From contig CAZYUJ010000003.1 of the NCBI GenBank assembly GCA_964650705.1, positions 62,001-126,000 on the forward strand: a stretch of DNA of 64,000 bases, written 5' to 3'. This DNA comes from Faeciplasma sp964650705. Its GTDB lineage: Bacteria > Bacillota > Clostridia > Oscillospirales > Ruminococcaceae. Made by a program: the position numbers and the translations under genes. The notes beneath the pieces are model-generated. The model ran no database searches, was not told the DNA's origin, and saw only the letters and a program-made list of their open reading frames with translations. Shown piece by piece: positions 33,526-41,953 of this stretch; the stretch's first letter is position 1; every line of letters starts with the position of its first letter.

Positions 33526-36108
33526 TTGTTCCCCATAGATAAAAAAGTTAAACTGACAGAACTTAATGATGAAATGCGTTCAAGCTTTTTGCAGTATTCG
33601 ATGTCGGTAATCATCCAGCGTGCTTTGCCCGACGTTCGAGACGGATTAAAGCCTGTTCACAGAAGAATTTTATATACAATGCATGAAGCGGGTTTAACAC
33701 CCGATAAGAAATACCTAAAGTGTGCAACCACGGTCGGTGACTGTTTGGGTAAATTCCACCCTCACGGTGACGCGTCTGTTTATGATGCGTTGGTAAGACT
33801 TGCACAGAGCTTCTCTTTAAGATACCCTCTCGTTGACGGTCACGGTAACTTCGGTTCTATTGACGGTGACCCGCCGGCTGCTTACCGTTATACCGAAGCT
33901 AAGATGGCGAAGATGGCTGTCAATATGTTAACGGATATCGACAAAGAGACTGTTGACTTTATGCCGAACTTCGACGACAGACTTAAAGAACCTGTTGTTT
34001 TGCCCTCACGGTTCCCTAACCTTTTGGTCAACGGCTCGGTCGGTATCGCTGTCGGTATGGCTACAAACGTCCCTCCTCATAATTTGGGTGAGGTTATCGA
34101 CGGCATCAAGGTCTTGGCTCACAATCCTGACGCAACCTTGGACGAGCTGATGGAATGTATCAAGGGTCCTGACTTCCCGACGGGCGGCATTTTGATGGGA
34201 AGAAGCGCTATCCGTGCGGCATATGCCACGGGACGTGCAAAGCTGACACTTCGCTCAAAGACCAATATCGAAGAGATCAAGGGAAGACAGTGCATCATCG
34301 TCACCGAAATTCCCTATATGGTCAACAAGGCTCGGCTTGTTGAATCCATTGCACAGCTCGTTAAGGACAAGAGAGTTGAAGGCATCCACGACTTAAGAGA
34401 CGAATCCTCCCGTGAGGGTATGAGAATCGTTATCGAGCTCAAAAAGGACGCTAACGCTCAGATAGTCCTCAATAAGCTCTTTAGCTACACTCAGCTCCAA
34501 GATACCGTCGGCGTTATTATGCTTGCTCTTGTTAACGGTGTTCCGAAGGTTTTGACACTCAAGCAGATGCTTGAAGAATACCTCGACTTCCAGTGTGAGG
34601 TCATCACAAGAAGAACAAAGTATGACCTTAGAAAAGCTAAAGAACGTGAGCATATTTTACAGGGCTTGGCTATTGCCCTCGACTTTATCGACGAGGTCAT
34701 TAGAATAATCCGTGCCTCCAAGACTCCTGCGGAAGCAAAGGAAGCGCTTATCGAGCGCTTTGGAATTTCCGAGATCCAAGCTGATTATATCGCCAATATG
34801 CGCCTTATTCAGCTCACAGGTCTTGAAAGACAGAAGATATATGATGAACTCGAAGCTTTGAAGGCGAAAATCGCTGACCTTGAGGACATCCTTTCCAACC
34901 ACGAAAGAGTCGTTGAGATCGTTTTGAATGAGCTTGATGAGATTAAAAATAAGTTCTCTGACGATAGACGTACCGAGATCCAGACGATTTCCGGTGAGGT
35001 CGATATCGAGGACCTTATCCCCGAGGATACGAACATCATCGCACTCACTCATAACGGATATATCAAGAGAACAAGCTCCAGCGAATATAACGTTCAGCGC
35101 CGCGGCGGCAGAGGTGTCAGCGGTATGAAGCAGCGTGAAGAGGATTATGTTGACAGAATGCTCGTTTGCTCGACTCACGATAACGTACTCTTTGTCACCG
35201 ACAGAGGTATCATGTTCAAGCTTAAGTGCTTCGAGATCCCTGAGGGCTCGAAGGCGTCAAGAGGAACGAATATCATCAACATCCTGCCGCTTCAGAACGG
35301 TGAAAAGATCGCAGCAATGATCTCCTGTACCGATTTCGAGGAAGAAAAGTTTGTAACGATGGTTACAAAGTTCGGAAAGATCAAGCGCACACGTCTCGCA
35401 CTCTATAAGAACCTTAGAAAGAACGGACTTATTGCGATCGGACTTGACGAGGGCGACGAGATCAAGGGCGTTTTGCACACCGACGGAGACGACGAGATCA
35501 TCGTTGCGACCAAAAACGGTATGATAATCCGATTTGAGGAAACTCAGCTCAGACCTATGTCACGTTCGGCTCACGGCGTTAGAGCAATAAAGCTCCGTGA
35601 CGGCGATGAGGTCGTTTCCGCTGAGATAATCCGTGAGGATGCAACTGTTTTGACGGTTACCGAAAAGGGCTACGGCAGACGTGTTGAACCCGCAAATTAC
35701 AGAGTTCAGCGACGCGGCGGATTCGGTATGCTCAACTATAAGGTAAACGAGCAAAAGGGCAAGGTCTGCGGCATCAAGGTCGTAAGCGAAGAGGACGACG
35801 TTATCCTCATCTCGAACGACGGCATCATCATTCGTGTAAGAGCGAAGGATATCTCTGTCATGGGAAGATATTCGGGCGGCGTAACGATCATGCGTACCAA
35901 GGATATCGAGGACAGGATCGTTGTTGCATTCACAAGTGCGGAGCACGACGAGGAAGCCGAGATCGAAGAGGTCGAACAGCTCTCAAGCGAGGAGCTCAAG
36001 GCTTTAGCTGAAGCCGAAAGCGCCGAAGCGGCAAACGAAGTCATTTCTGACGAGGGTGCTGACGACGAAGGCGAAGAGGCTGAAGCCGCTGAAGAAAGCG
36101 AAGAATAA
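33526..36108 (+). CDS. gyrA: DNA gyrase subunit A
   Basis: This is the DNA-cleaving and rejoining subunit. From the TTG at 33526 the protein is 860 residues, and catalytic Y122 (AAYRYTEAK) falls at the E. coli number. The quinolone-determining loop reads HPHGDASVYDALV, with Ala at position 83 where most bacteria have Ser. The C-terminal beta-pinwheel carries the GyrA-box-like NVQRRGGRGVSGM, followed by a strongly acidic tail of about 55 residues. The start choice rests on an AAAGAG site 9 nt upstream; an in-frame TTG at 33508 is the alternative. Confidence 0.97.
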   Translation: MFPIDKKVKLTELNDEMRSSFLQYSMSVIIQRALPDVRDGLKPVHRRILYTMHEAGLTPDKKYLKCATTVGDCLGKFHPHGDASVYDALVRLAQSFSLRYPLVDGHGNFGSIDGDPPAAYRYTEAKMAKMAVNMLTDIDKETVDFMPNFDDRLKEPVVLPSRFPNLLVNGSVGIAVGMATNVPPHNLGEVIDGIKVLAHNPDATLDELMECIKGPDFPTGGILMGRSAIRAAYATGRAKLTLRSKTNIEEIKGRQCIIVTEIPYMVNKARLVESIAQLVKDKRVEGIHDLRDESSREGMRIVIELKKDANAQIVLNKLFSYTQLQDTVGVIMLALVNGVPKVLTLKQMLEEYLDFQCEVITRRTKYDLRKAKEREHILQGLAIALDFIDEVIRIIRASKTPAEAKEALIERFGISEIQADYIANMRLIQLTGLERQKIYDELEALKAKIADLEDILSNHERVVEIVLNELDEIKNKFSDDRRTEIQTISGEVDIEDLIPEDTNIIALTHNGYIKRTSSSEYNVQRRGGRGVSGMKQREEDYVDRMLVCSTHDNVLFVTDRGIMFKLKCFEIPEGSKASRGTNIINILPLQNGEKIAAMISCTDFEEEKFVTMVTKFGKIKRTRLALYKNLRKNGLIAIGLDEGDEIKGVLHTDGDDEIIVATKNGMIIRFEETQLRPMSRSAHGVRAIKLRDGDEVVSAEIIREDATVLTVTEKGYGRRVEPANYRVQRRGGFGMLNYKVNEQKGKVCGIKVVSEEDDVILISNDGIIIRVRAKDISVMGRYSGGVTIMRTKDIEDRIVVAFTSAEHDEEAEIEEVEQLSSEELKALAEAESAEAANEVISDEGADDEGEEAEAAEESEE

Positions 36109-36117
36109 TTGAAAAAA

Positions 36118-36145
36118 GGGCGGGCCTGTGTGCCCGCCTGTTTTT
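36118..36145 (+). terminator. gyrA terminator that is also a REP palindrome
   Basis: GGCGGG-CCTGTGTG-CCCGCC (36119-36138) is followed by a T-run, so it can terminate gyrA. It is also a member of the CCTGTGTG-loop REP family and stands just before the RAYT gene. Confidence 0.8.
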
Positions 36146-36157
36146 AAAAGAGGCAAT

Positions 36158-36667
36158 ATGGATAAGAAAAACATTTTGAAAAGAAGAACGAAAAAATACA
36201 GTGCCGAGGATTATGAAAACGGTGCGTTTTTTGTGACAATATGCACAAGAAACCGTGAAAGATTATTCGGAGAAATTCAATACAGCGAGGCTGAAGGGGC
36301 GACCCTGTGTGGTCGCCCTCACAACCCACACATAATGATCATCAAATGGATGCTGGAGCTCGAATATAAATATCCCGGGGTTATAATAGATCATTTTGTG
36401 GTAATGCCCGACCACATTCATTTTGTTGTGTTTTTACCCGGCGGGCACTCAGGCCCGCCGCTATCCGACGTCGTCCGTTGGTTTAAAACAATGACAACGA
36501 ACGAATACATACGAAATGTGAAAAAAGGCTTGTATCCGGCTTTTGAAAAAGCAATTTGGCAAAGAGGATATTTTGCTGAAAAGATCAGTTCTGAGCAAAT
36601 GCTTTATAGTATAAGAACATATATCGAAGAGAATCCAATTAAATGGCATTTTGATAAACAAAATTAA
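36158..36667 (+). CDS. REP-associated tyrosine transposase (RAYT), Y1_Tnp superfamily
   Basis: This 169-residue single-strand DNA transposase is related to IS200/IS605 TnpA. The HUH motif is visible as MPDHIHFVV. The RAYT C-terminal pattern WQRGYFAEKI...SIRTYIEENPIKWHF carries the candidate catalytic Tyr. It is bracketed by two REP palindromes (36119-36138 and 36667-36688). Two further REP palindromes lie inside the gene, encoding roughly residues 47-54 (GATLCGRP) and 95-101 (GGHSGPP). These look like in-frame insertions, since both interrupt the compact family core. ATG 36158 has AGAGGC upstream. Activity is unproven. Confidence 0.9.
   Translation: MDKKNILKRRTKKYSAEDYENGAFFVTICTRNRERLFGEIQYSEAEGATLCGRPHNPHIMIIKWMLELEYKYPGVIIDHFVVMPDHIHFVVFLPGGHSGPPLSDVVRWFKTMTTNEYIRNVKKGLYPAFEKAIWQRGYFAEKISSEQMLYSIRTYIEENPIKWHFDKQN
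36297..36318 (+). repeat. REP palindrome inside the RAYT gene (1)
   Basis: GGGCGAC-CCTGTGTG-GTCGCCC. The same element is found in opposite orientation at 42954-42975. Confidence 0.85.
36440..36459 (-). repeat. REP palindrome inside the RAYT gene (2)
   Basis: GGCGGG-CACTCAGG-CCCGCC, i.e. loop CCTGAGTG on the minus strand. Confidence 0.8.
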
Positions 36668-36688
36668 GGGCGGGCACATAGGCCCGCC
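36667..36688 (-). repeat. REP palindrome after the RAYT gene
   Basis: GGGCGGG-CACATAGG-CCCGCCC, beginning at the last base of the stop codon; loop CCTATGTG on the minus strand. Together with 36119-36138 it brackets the gene in inverted orientation. Confidence 0.85.
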
Positions 36689-36705
36689 CCCTTCAACAAC
36701 TTCTA

Positions 36706-36743
36706 CAAAAAAAGCTCCCCGATTTTTCGGGGAGCAATTTTTA
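36706..36743 (-). terminator. Bidirectional terminator, nifJ side
   Basis: AAAAAAAGCTCCCCGA/TCGGGGAGCAATTTTT between the RAYT gene and leftward nifJ; strong stem and T-runs on both strands. Confidence 0.9.
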
Positions 36744-36750
36744 TTTCATA

Positions 36751-39700
36751 TTAGAAATCGTCTCTCTTGGAGAGGAATACGAGGTGAGCATACTTGTCCT
36801 TAGAGGAAGCTTCAGCCGATTCGAAGAGCTTGGAAGCTCTGTCGGGGTTAGCTCTTGCCAAGGAGTTGTATCTGACTTCGTTCATGATGAAGTCCTTATA
36901 ATCAGCAGAAGGAGCCTTAGAGTCAAGCTGGAAGGGATTCTTTCCTTCAGCAGCAAGACGAGGATCGTATCTGAAGAGGTGCCAGTAACCGGCCTCAACA
37001 GCCTTCTTCTCTTCGGTCTGAGCGATGCTCATGCCGCCCTTGATACCGTGGTTGATACAAGGAGCATAACCGATAACGATGGAAGGACCGTTATAGGATT
37101 CAGCTTCAGAGATAGCCTTGATGCACTGGTTGTAGTCAGCGCCCATAGCGATCTGAGCAACGTAAACGTAGCCATAGGTCATTGCGATGCCTGCGAGGTC
37201 CTTCTTCTTAACGGTCTTACCTGCTGCAGCGAACTGAGCGATAGCACCTGTAGGAGTGGACTTAGAGGACTGTCCGCCTGTGTTGGAGTAAACTTCGGTA
37301 TCGAATACGAAGATGTTGATGTCTTCGTTGGAAGCGATAACGTGGTCCAAACCGCCGAAGCCGATGTCATATGCCCAGCCGTCGCCGCCGAAGATCCACA
37401 AGGATTTCTTTCTCAAGAAGTCCTTATCCTTAAGGATGTCCTTAGCTTCAGCAGTATCCATCTTTTCGAGCATTGCAACGAGGTTGTCGGTTGCAGCGCT
37501 GTTGAGCTTGCCGTTGTCGATGGTGGAAAGATATTCGTCGATCACAGCCTTGCAATCAGGGCATTCAACGTTCTTTTCAAGATCTAAGATCTTAGCGATA
37601 GCTCTCTGACGGATGGTGTTCTGTGCGAGGAACATACCGTAGCCGTATTCAGCGTTATCTTCGAACAAGGAGTTAGCCCAAGCGGGACCCTTGCCGAGCT
37701 TGTTGGTTGTGTAAGGAGTAGAAGGTGCAGAACCGCCCCAGATGGAAGAACAACCTGTTGCGTTTGCGATATACATTCTGTCACCGAAGAGCTGAGTGAT
37801 GAGCTTAGCATAAGGAGTTTCACCACAGCCTGCGCATGCGCCCGAGAATTCGAGCAAGGGCTGCTTGAACTGTGAACCCTTAACGGTGGTTTCCTTGAAC
37901 TTTTCGTGAACCTCAGGCTTGTCTGCCAAGGTAAGAGCATAGTTGAATACTTCCTGTTCAGCAAGCTGCTCGTCCAAAGGTCTCATGTTGAGAGCCTTTT
38001 CGCCCTTCTTGCCGGGGCAAACGTTTACACAAGAGCCGCAGCCTGTGCAGTCGAGTGCGGAAACGGTCATTACGAAGTAGTAGCCGGGCATACCGGTTGC
38101 GGGCTTAGCCTTTGCCTTAGCAAGCTCGGGAGCAGCATCAAGTTCTTCCTGAGTCATGATAACAGGTCTGATTACAGCGTGAGGACATACATAAGAGCAG
38201 AAGTTGCACTGGATGCAGTTATCGGGGTTCCAAGCGGGAACGTCGATAGCGATGCCTCTCTTTTCGAAAGCAGCGGAGCCCTGGGGGAATGTACCGTCAG
38301 CCATGTTTGCGAATGTGGAAACAGGGAGCTTGTCACCCTGCTGTGCGTTGCAGGGGATCAAGATGTTGTTAACGAAGTCAACGAGAGCGCCTTCGCCTTC
38401 AACCTTAGCAGAACCGATCTCGGTGTCAGCAGCGCTCTTCCAAGAAGCGGGAACGTCAACCTTAACGATGTTCTGGTGACCTGCGTCGATAGCCTTCCAG
38501 TTCTTTTCAACGATATCCATACCCTTCTTAGCGTAGGAAGCTTCAGCAGCAGCCTTCATGTAGCCCAAAGCGTCCTCAAAGTTGATAACGTTTGCAAGCT
38601 TGAAGAATGCAGACTGCAGGATGGTGTTGATTCTGGAGCCCATGCCGGTCTCCTTACCGAGCTTAACGCCGTTGATGATATAGAACTGTACGTTGTTGTC
38701 AGCGATATATCTCTTGACCTGACCGGGAAGTCTTTCGTCGAGTTCTTCAGGAGTCCACTGGCAGTTGAGCAAGAATGTTCCGCCGGGCTTAACATCCTGA
38801 ACCATGTCGTACTTGTTGATATAGGATTCGTTGTGGCAAGCTACGAAGTCAGCCTGGTTGATGAGGTAGGTAGACTTGATAGGTGTGTCGCCGAAACGAA
38901 GGTGAGAAACGGTTACGCCGCCCGACTTCTTCGAGTCATAGGAGAAGTAAGCCTGTGCATACTTGTCGGTGTGGTCGCCGATGATCTTGATGGAGTTCTT
39001 GTTAGCACCAACGGTACCGTCAGAGCCCAAGCCCCAGAACTTGCAAGCGATTGTTCCGGAAGGAGCAGTGTCGAGCTTGCCTTCGCTCTTGAGGGAGAGG
39101 TTGGTAACGTCGTCTTCGATGCCGATAGTGAATCTGGGCTTATAGTCAAGCTTGCAAGCGCAGTTGTCATATACAGCCTTGATCTGATCGGGAGTTGTGT
39201 CCTTGGAGCCGAGGCCGTAACGTCCGCAAGCAACGGGAGTTTCAGCAAACTTGGTTCCTCTGAGAGCAGCAACAACGTCCAAATAGAGAGGTTCGCCCAA
39301 AGAGCCGGGTTCCTTGGTTCTGTCAAGAACACTGATCATCTTAACAGTTTCGGGGATAGCTTCAACGAGCTTTTCAGCACAGAAAGGTCTATAGAGTCTT
39401 ACCTTGATAAGACCGACCTTTTCGCCGTTTGCGTTGAGGTAGTCAACAGTTTCTTCAATAGTGTCACATACAGAGCCCATAGCGATGATGACCTTTGTAG
39501 CATCGGGAGCGCCGTAGTAGTTGAAGAGCTTGTAGTTAGTGCCGATCTTAGCATTAACCTTGTCCATATATTCCTCTACAACAGCGGGAACGTTGTCATA
39601 GTAGGGGTTGCAAGCTTCACGAGCCTGGAAGAAGATGTCGGGGTTCTGAGCAGTACCGCGGAGAACGGGGTGTTCAGGGTTGATAGCTCTGTCACGGAAA

Positions 39701-40305
39701 GCCTGGATAGAGTCCATATCAACCATTTCCATAACGTCAGCCTTGTCCCAGGTTTCGATCTTCTGAATCTCGTGAGAGGTTCTGAAGCCGTCGAAGAAGT
39801 GCAAGAAGGGAACTCTTGACTTGATGGTTGCAAGGTGAGAAACGGTACCGAGGTCCATAACTTCCTGGGGGTTGGTGGAGCACATCATTGCAAAACCGGT
39901 CTGACGGCAAGCATATACGTCGGAATGATCGCCGAAGATGTTAAGAGCGTGGGATGCAACGCAACGTGCAGATACGTGGATTACACAGGGTAAGAGTTCA
40001 CCTGCGATCTTATACATGTTGGGGATCATCAAAAGAAGACCCTGAGAAGCTGTATAAGTGGTGGTGAGAGCGCCTGCTGCCAAGGAGCCGTGTACGGTAC
40101 CTGCAGCACCGGCTTCGGACTGCATTTCTGCAACGCGAACAGGCTGGTTGAAGATGTTTGTCTGACCCTTTGCAGACCAAGCATCGGTAACCTCAGCCAT
40201 TACTGAGGAGGGGGTGATGGGATAGATAGCAGCGACTTCTGTAAACGGGTATGCAGCCCATGCAGCAGCGTTGTTACCATCCATGGTTTTCATTTTTCTT
40301 GCCAT
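36751..40305 (-). CDS. nifJ: Pyruvate:ferredoxin (flavodoxin) oxidoreductase
   Basis: This enzyme oxidatively decarboxylates pyruvate to acetyl-CoA and reduces ferredoxin, the central step of clostridial fermentation. The 1184-residue protein is the single-chain fusion. It has an N-terminal pyruvate domain (YPITPSSVMAEVTDAW), a CoA/gamma region, two 4Fe-4S motifs near 690-760 (CIQCNFCSYVCPHA, CTGCGSCVNVCPG), and a thiamine diphosphate domain with GDGWAYDIGFGGLDHV and a further cluster Cys pair in CAGCGETPYAK. ATG 40305 follows AAGGAGA. It is monocistronic. The enzyme is oxygen-sensitive and implies an anaerobe. Confidence 0.98.
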   Translation of the reverse strand: MARKMKTMDGNNAAAWAAYPFTEVAAIYPITPSSVMAEVTDAWSAKGQTNIFNQPVRVAEMQSEAGAAGTVHGSLAAGALTTTYTASQGLLLMIPNMYKIAGELLPCVIHVSARCVASHALNIFGDHSDVYACRQTGFAMMCSTNPQEVMDLGTVSHLATIKSRVPFLHFFDGFRTSHEIQKIETWDKADVMEMVDMDSIQAFRDRAINPEHPVLRGTAQNPDIFFQAREACNPYYDNVPAVVEEYMDKVNAKIGTNYKLFNYYGAPDATKVIIAMGSVCDTIEETVDYLNANGEKVGLIKVRLYRPFCAEKLVEAIPETVKMISVLDRTKEPGSLGEPLYLDVVAALRGTKFAETPVACGRYGLGSKDTTPDQIKAVYDNCACKLDYKPRFTIGIEDDVTNLSLKSEGKLDTAPSGTIACKFWGLGSDGTVGANKNSIKIIGDHTDKYAQAYFSYDSKKSGGVTVSHLRFGDTPIKSTYLINQADFVACHNESYINKYDMVQDVKPGGTFLLNCQWTPEELDERLPGQVKRYIADNNVQFYIINGVKLGKETGMGSRINTILQSAFFKLANVINFEDALGYMKAAAEASYAKKGMDIVEKNWKAIDAGHQNIVKVDVPASWKSAADTEIGSAKVEGEGALVDFVNNILIPCNAQQGDKLPVSTFANMADGTFPQGSAAFEKRGIAIDVPAWNPDNCIQCNFCSYVCPHAVIRPVIMTQEELDAAPELAKAKAKPATGMPGYYFVMTVSALDCTGCGSCVNVCPGKKGEKALNMRPLDEQLAEQEVFNYALTLADKPEVHEKFKETTVKGSQFKQPLLEFSGACAGCGETPYAKLITQLFGDRMYIANATGCSSIWGGSAPSTPYTTNKLGKGPAWANSLFEDNAEYGYGMFLAQNTIRQRAIAKILDLEKNVECPDCKAVIDEYLSTIDNGKLNSAATDNLVAMLEKMDTAEAKDILKDKDFLRKKSLWIFGGDGWAYDIGFGGLDHVIASNEDINIFVFDTEVYSNTGGQSSKSTPTGAIAQFAAAGKTVKKKDLAGIAMTYGYVYVAQIAMGADYNQCIKAISEAESYNGPSIVIGYAPCINHGIKGGMSIAQTEEKKAVEAGYWHLFRYDPRLAAEGKNPFQLDSKAPSADYKDFIMNEVRYNSLARANPDRASKLFESAEASSKDKYAHLVFLSKRDDF

Positions 40306-40374
40306 AGTTATCTCCTTATCTTATTGTAATAAAGATTTGAAACGTTATGACAAACGCATAACTTTACAAATATC

Positions 40375-40403
40375 ATATTATCATAACCGACAGACTTTGT
40401 AAA
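40375..40403 (-). promoter_or_regulatory. Candidate SigA promoter of nifJ
   Basis: On the minus strand, TTTACA (40398-40403) and TAATAT (40375-40380) with a 17-nt spacer. A small inverted repeat (GTTATG...CATAAC, about 40344-40362) lies downstream in the leader. Confidence 0.65.
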
Positions 40404-40445
40404 TAGATAAGATGAGAAAAAATTGAGGAAATTTTCACAAAGTTT

Positions 40446-40463
40446 TGTTCATAGATGTGAACA
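40446..40463. promoter_or_regulatory. Operator-like inverted repeat between nifJ and the collagen gene
   Basis: TGTTCA-TAGATG-TGAACA is a perfect 6-bp dyad with a 6-nt spacer. It lies upstream of both divergent promoters. The binding protein is unknown; it does not match the Rex consensus spacing. Confidence 0.4.
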
Positions 40464-40475
40464 CTCACTGTTGTA

Positions 40476-40503
40476 ACCGACATCTATACAAAAGCATATC
40501 TTA
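40476..40503 (+). promoter_or_regulatory. Candidate SigK/SigE sporulation promoter
   Basis: AACC (-35 like, ending at 40478) and CATATCTTA (40495-40503) with a 16-nt gap match the mother-cell SigK pattern (AC, CATAnnnTA). No good SigA promoter was seen here. It lies 50 nt before the collagen-like gene. Confidence 0.5.
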
Positions 40504-40553
40504 TAAAAGGATGGTGATTCCGTCCGCGAACAAGCTTTAAAGGAGATTTTATA

Positions 40554-41312
40554 ATGGCAAATTGCAATTGTAACAGAACAAACAGCTCATCAAACGGCTG
40601 TTTGACGAGTAATGTCACGCCCTCTACGATGTATGTGACTGCACACGGTTGCGGATGTGACTATGGTGACCGCTGGCCGATGCCCCCTATGACGGGACAT
40701 TGCTGCTGCATCGGCCCCGAAGGCCCTCAGGGACCCGTTGGCCCCGCAGGCCCTCAGGGTGAAACAGGTGCTACCGGCCCACAGGGTCCCGTTGGTCCCG
40801 CAGGTCCTCAGGGAGCAACGGGCGCAACCGGTGCTACCGGTGCCACGGGCGCAACAGGACCTCAAGGCCCTCAGGGTCCCCAGGGCCCTGCTGGTGAAGA
40901 TGCCATCAGCGCTTATGCTTATGTCTATAACACCGTTGAACAGGAAGTAGCTCTTCAGGCACCCATCACTTTTAATGCCGCAGGACTCATTTCCACAGGC
41001 TTCTCGTTCACAGCAACCGACAGCGCCGTAACCGTCAACGAAGACGGCGTATATCTTGTGTTTGTGCGTGTTATCGGCGAAGCTCCGAACCAGTTTGCAG
41101 TTGCTCTTAACGGAACGGCAGTTCCCGGCGGAACATTTGCATCCGGCACGCTCTCGGCTGTAACCTCGGGCATGGTCATCGTCGAAGCAGATTCGGGCGA
41201 CGAGATCAGCGTCATCAACCACACTTCGGCAGGCACGGTAGAATTGCCTGATGAGGCCGGCGGAACAGCAGAGCTCAATAACGCACAGCTTGTAATTTTG
41301 AGACTTGCTTAA
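40554..41312 (+). CDS. Collagen-like spore-surface protein (BclA type)
   Basis: The 252-residue protein has three parts. Residues 1-53 are Cys-rich (CNCN, CGCDYGD, CCC). Residues 54-114 are about 20 Gly-X-Y triplets rich in GPQ, GPA and GAT. Residues 118-252 form a C-terminal BclA/C1q-like beta jelly roll (SAYAYVYNTVEQEVAL...LVILRLA). This plan matches exosporium glycoproteins BclA of Bacillus and Clostridioides. The Cys-rich N-terminus could anchor it to the spore coat. AAAGGAG precedes ATG 40554. A SigK-like promoter upstream fits mother-cell expression. GAT triplets are the usual O-glycosylation targets in BclA. Confidence 0.87.
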   Translation: MANCNCNRTNSSSNGCLTSNVTPSTMYVTAHGCGCDYGDRWPMPPMTGHCCCIGPEGPQGPVGPAGPQGETGATGPQGPVGPAGPQGATGATGATGATGATGPQGPQGPQGPAGEDAISAYAYVYNTVEQEVALQAPITFNAAGLISTGFSFTATDSAVTVNEDGVYLVFVRVIGEAPNQFAVALNGTAVPGGTFASGTLSAVTSGMVIVEADSGDEISVINHTSAGTVELPDEAGGTAELNNAQLVILRLA

Positions 41313-41314
41313 AA

Positions 41315-41377
41315 GCGAGGCGTGGTGCCCGAAGGGCACGAGTGCCGAGCGGTCAGGTCGGTGCGAAGCGCCGACAC
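41315..41377 (+). repeat. Structured intergenic element, copy 4
   Basis: Forward orientation: GCGAGGCGTGG, inner hairpin TGCCCGAAGGGCA, CGAGTGCCGAGCGG, tail hairpin GTCGGTGCGAAGCGCCGAC. It lies just after the collagen-like gene. Confidence 0.88.
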
Positions 41378-41380
41378 ATT

Positions 41381-41410
41381 AAAATAGGCACCCTTTCGGG
41401 TGCCTTTCTT
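41381..41410 (+). terminator. Bidirectional terminator
   Basis: AGGCACCC/GGGTGCCT with a TTTC loop, between the convergent collagen-like gene and lipoprotein gene. Confidence 0.85.
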
Positions 41411-41768
41411 AATAACATCGCTTGCAAGGCTCGTATCCCATCGCAATAGCCCGTGATTTTGTTACATGTGACGGATTTTTCATGTTACTGCAGCTTGCTT
41501 TGCGGTGATACTTAGAGCCCGATTGAGGAATCCAAACCATTTCCTCGGTAGTTTCGGTTGCGGAGGTTTCGCTTTTTGAGGTTTTTGCTTCTGTCTTGGT
41601 TGTTACCTTTTGGGTGCTTTTACTTTCGTATGCATCTTCCGTCTGACTCGTCACAACCTCACTGTCTGAAGCTTTAAGGGAATCGTTTTCTGAAGGTTCG
41701 CCGAAACAACTTGACAGCACAACAAAAACGGCAATGCATACGGCAATGATTGAAATCGTCTTTTTCAT
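41409..41768 (-). CDS. Small lipoprotein with C-terminal Cys motif
   Basis: This 119-residue lipoprotein has a signal peptide MKKTISIIAVCIAVFVVLSSC with lipobox LSSC (C21). A Ser/Thr/Glu-rich linker (about 25-75) is followed by a small C-terminal domain (VWIPQSGSKYHRKASCSNMKNPSHVTKSRAIAMGYEPCKRCY). The C-x(n)-C-x2-C pattern resembles the Ada-like or metal-binding tails found on Clostridia surface proteins and nucleases. Function is unknown. ATG 41768 follows AGGAGG. Directly upstream is a structured RNA with a terminator, which may regulate it. Confidence 0.8.
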   Translation of the reverse strand: MKKTISIIAVCIAVFVVLSSCFGEPSENDSLKASDSEVVTSQTEDAYESKSTQKVTTKTEAKTSKSETSATETTEEMVWIPQSGSKYHRKASCSNMKNPSHVTKSRAIAMGYEPCKRCY

Positions 41769-41782
41769 ATATCCTCCTAAAA

Positions 41783-41816
41783 TAAAAAAGTGCGCAGCCG
41801 AAGCTACGCACAAAAA
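41783..41816 (-). terminator. UUCG-loop terminator before the lipoprotein gene
   Basis: A 9-bp stem with a TTCG tetraloop and a six-T run. Its position immediately upstream of a ribosome-binding site is typical of attenuators. Confidence 0.85.
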
Positions 41817-41948
41817 ATGCAAAGCTCCGATTGCTGCGACACAATTTACGCATACTAAAACAAGCATGTGAAATAGAGCGTTTGCATTTTTACCAAAGTA
41901 AAATGCCCACGCTTGCTTAAAATATGCGTAATATTAAATTGTGTCGCA
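41783..41948 (-). ncRNA. Candidate structured RNA (long hairpin rod plus terminator)
   Basis: The predicted transcript starts next to a perfect inverted repeat (TGCGACACAATTTA at 41935-41948, its complement at 41835-41848). It then nests CGCATA/TATGCG, CAAGC/GCTTG and an apical GCATTTTAC/GTAAAAATGC stem. A terminator (GTGCGTAGC-TTCG-GCTGCGCAC, then TTTTTT; 41783-41811) ends it 10 nt before the lipoprotein ribosome-binding site. AGCGT/ACGCT is an alternative helix competing with CAAGC/GCTTG. It could be a stand-alone small RNA (6S-like in outline only) or an attenuating leader. I do not recognise a known family. Confidence 0.6.
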
Positions 41949-41953
41949 AGTCA

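Noticed and set aside
37906..39819. A 637-codon open frame on the + strand, antisense to nifJ
   Set aside because: It lies wholly inside a confident 1184-codon gene, has no family resemblance and reads Ser/Val/Leu-rich in the way antisense frames of codon-biased genes do.
40446..40463. Rex operator upstream of nifJ
   Set aside because: The dyad is TGTTCA-N6-TGAACA; the known Rex consensus has a different half-site and spacing, so only an unspecified operator is claimed.
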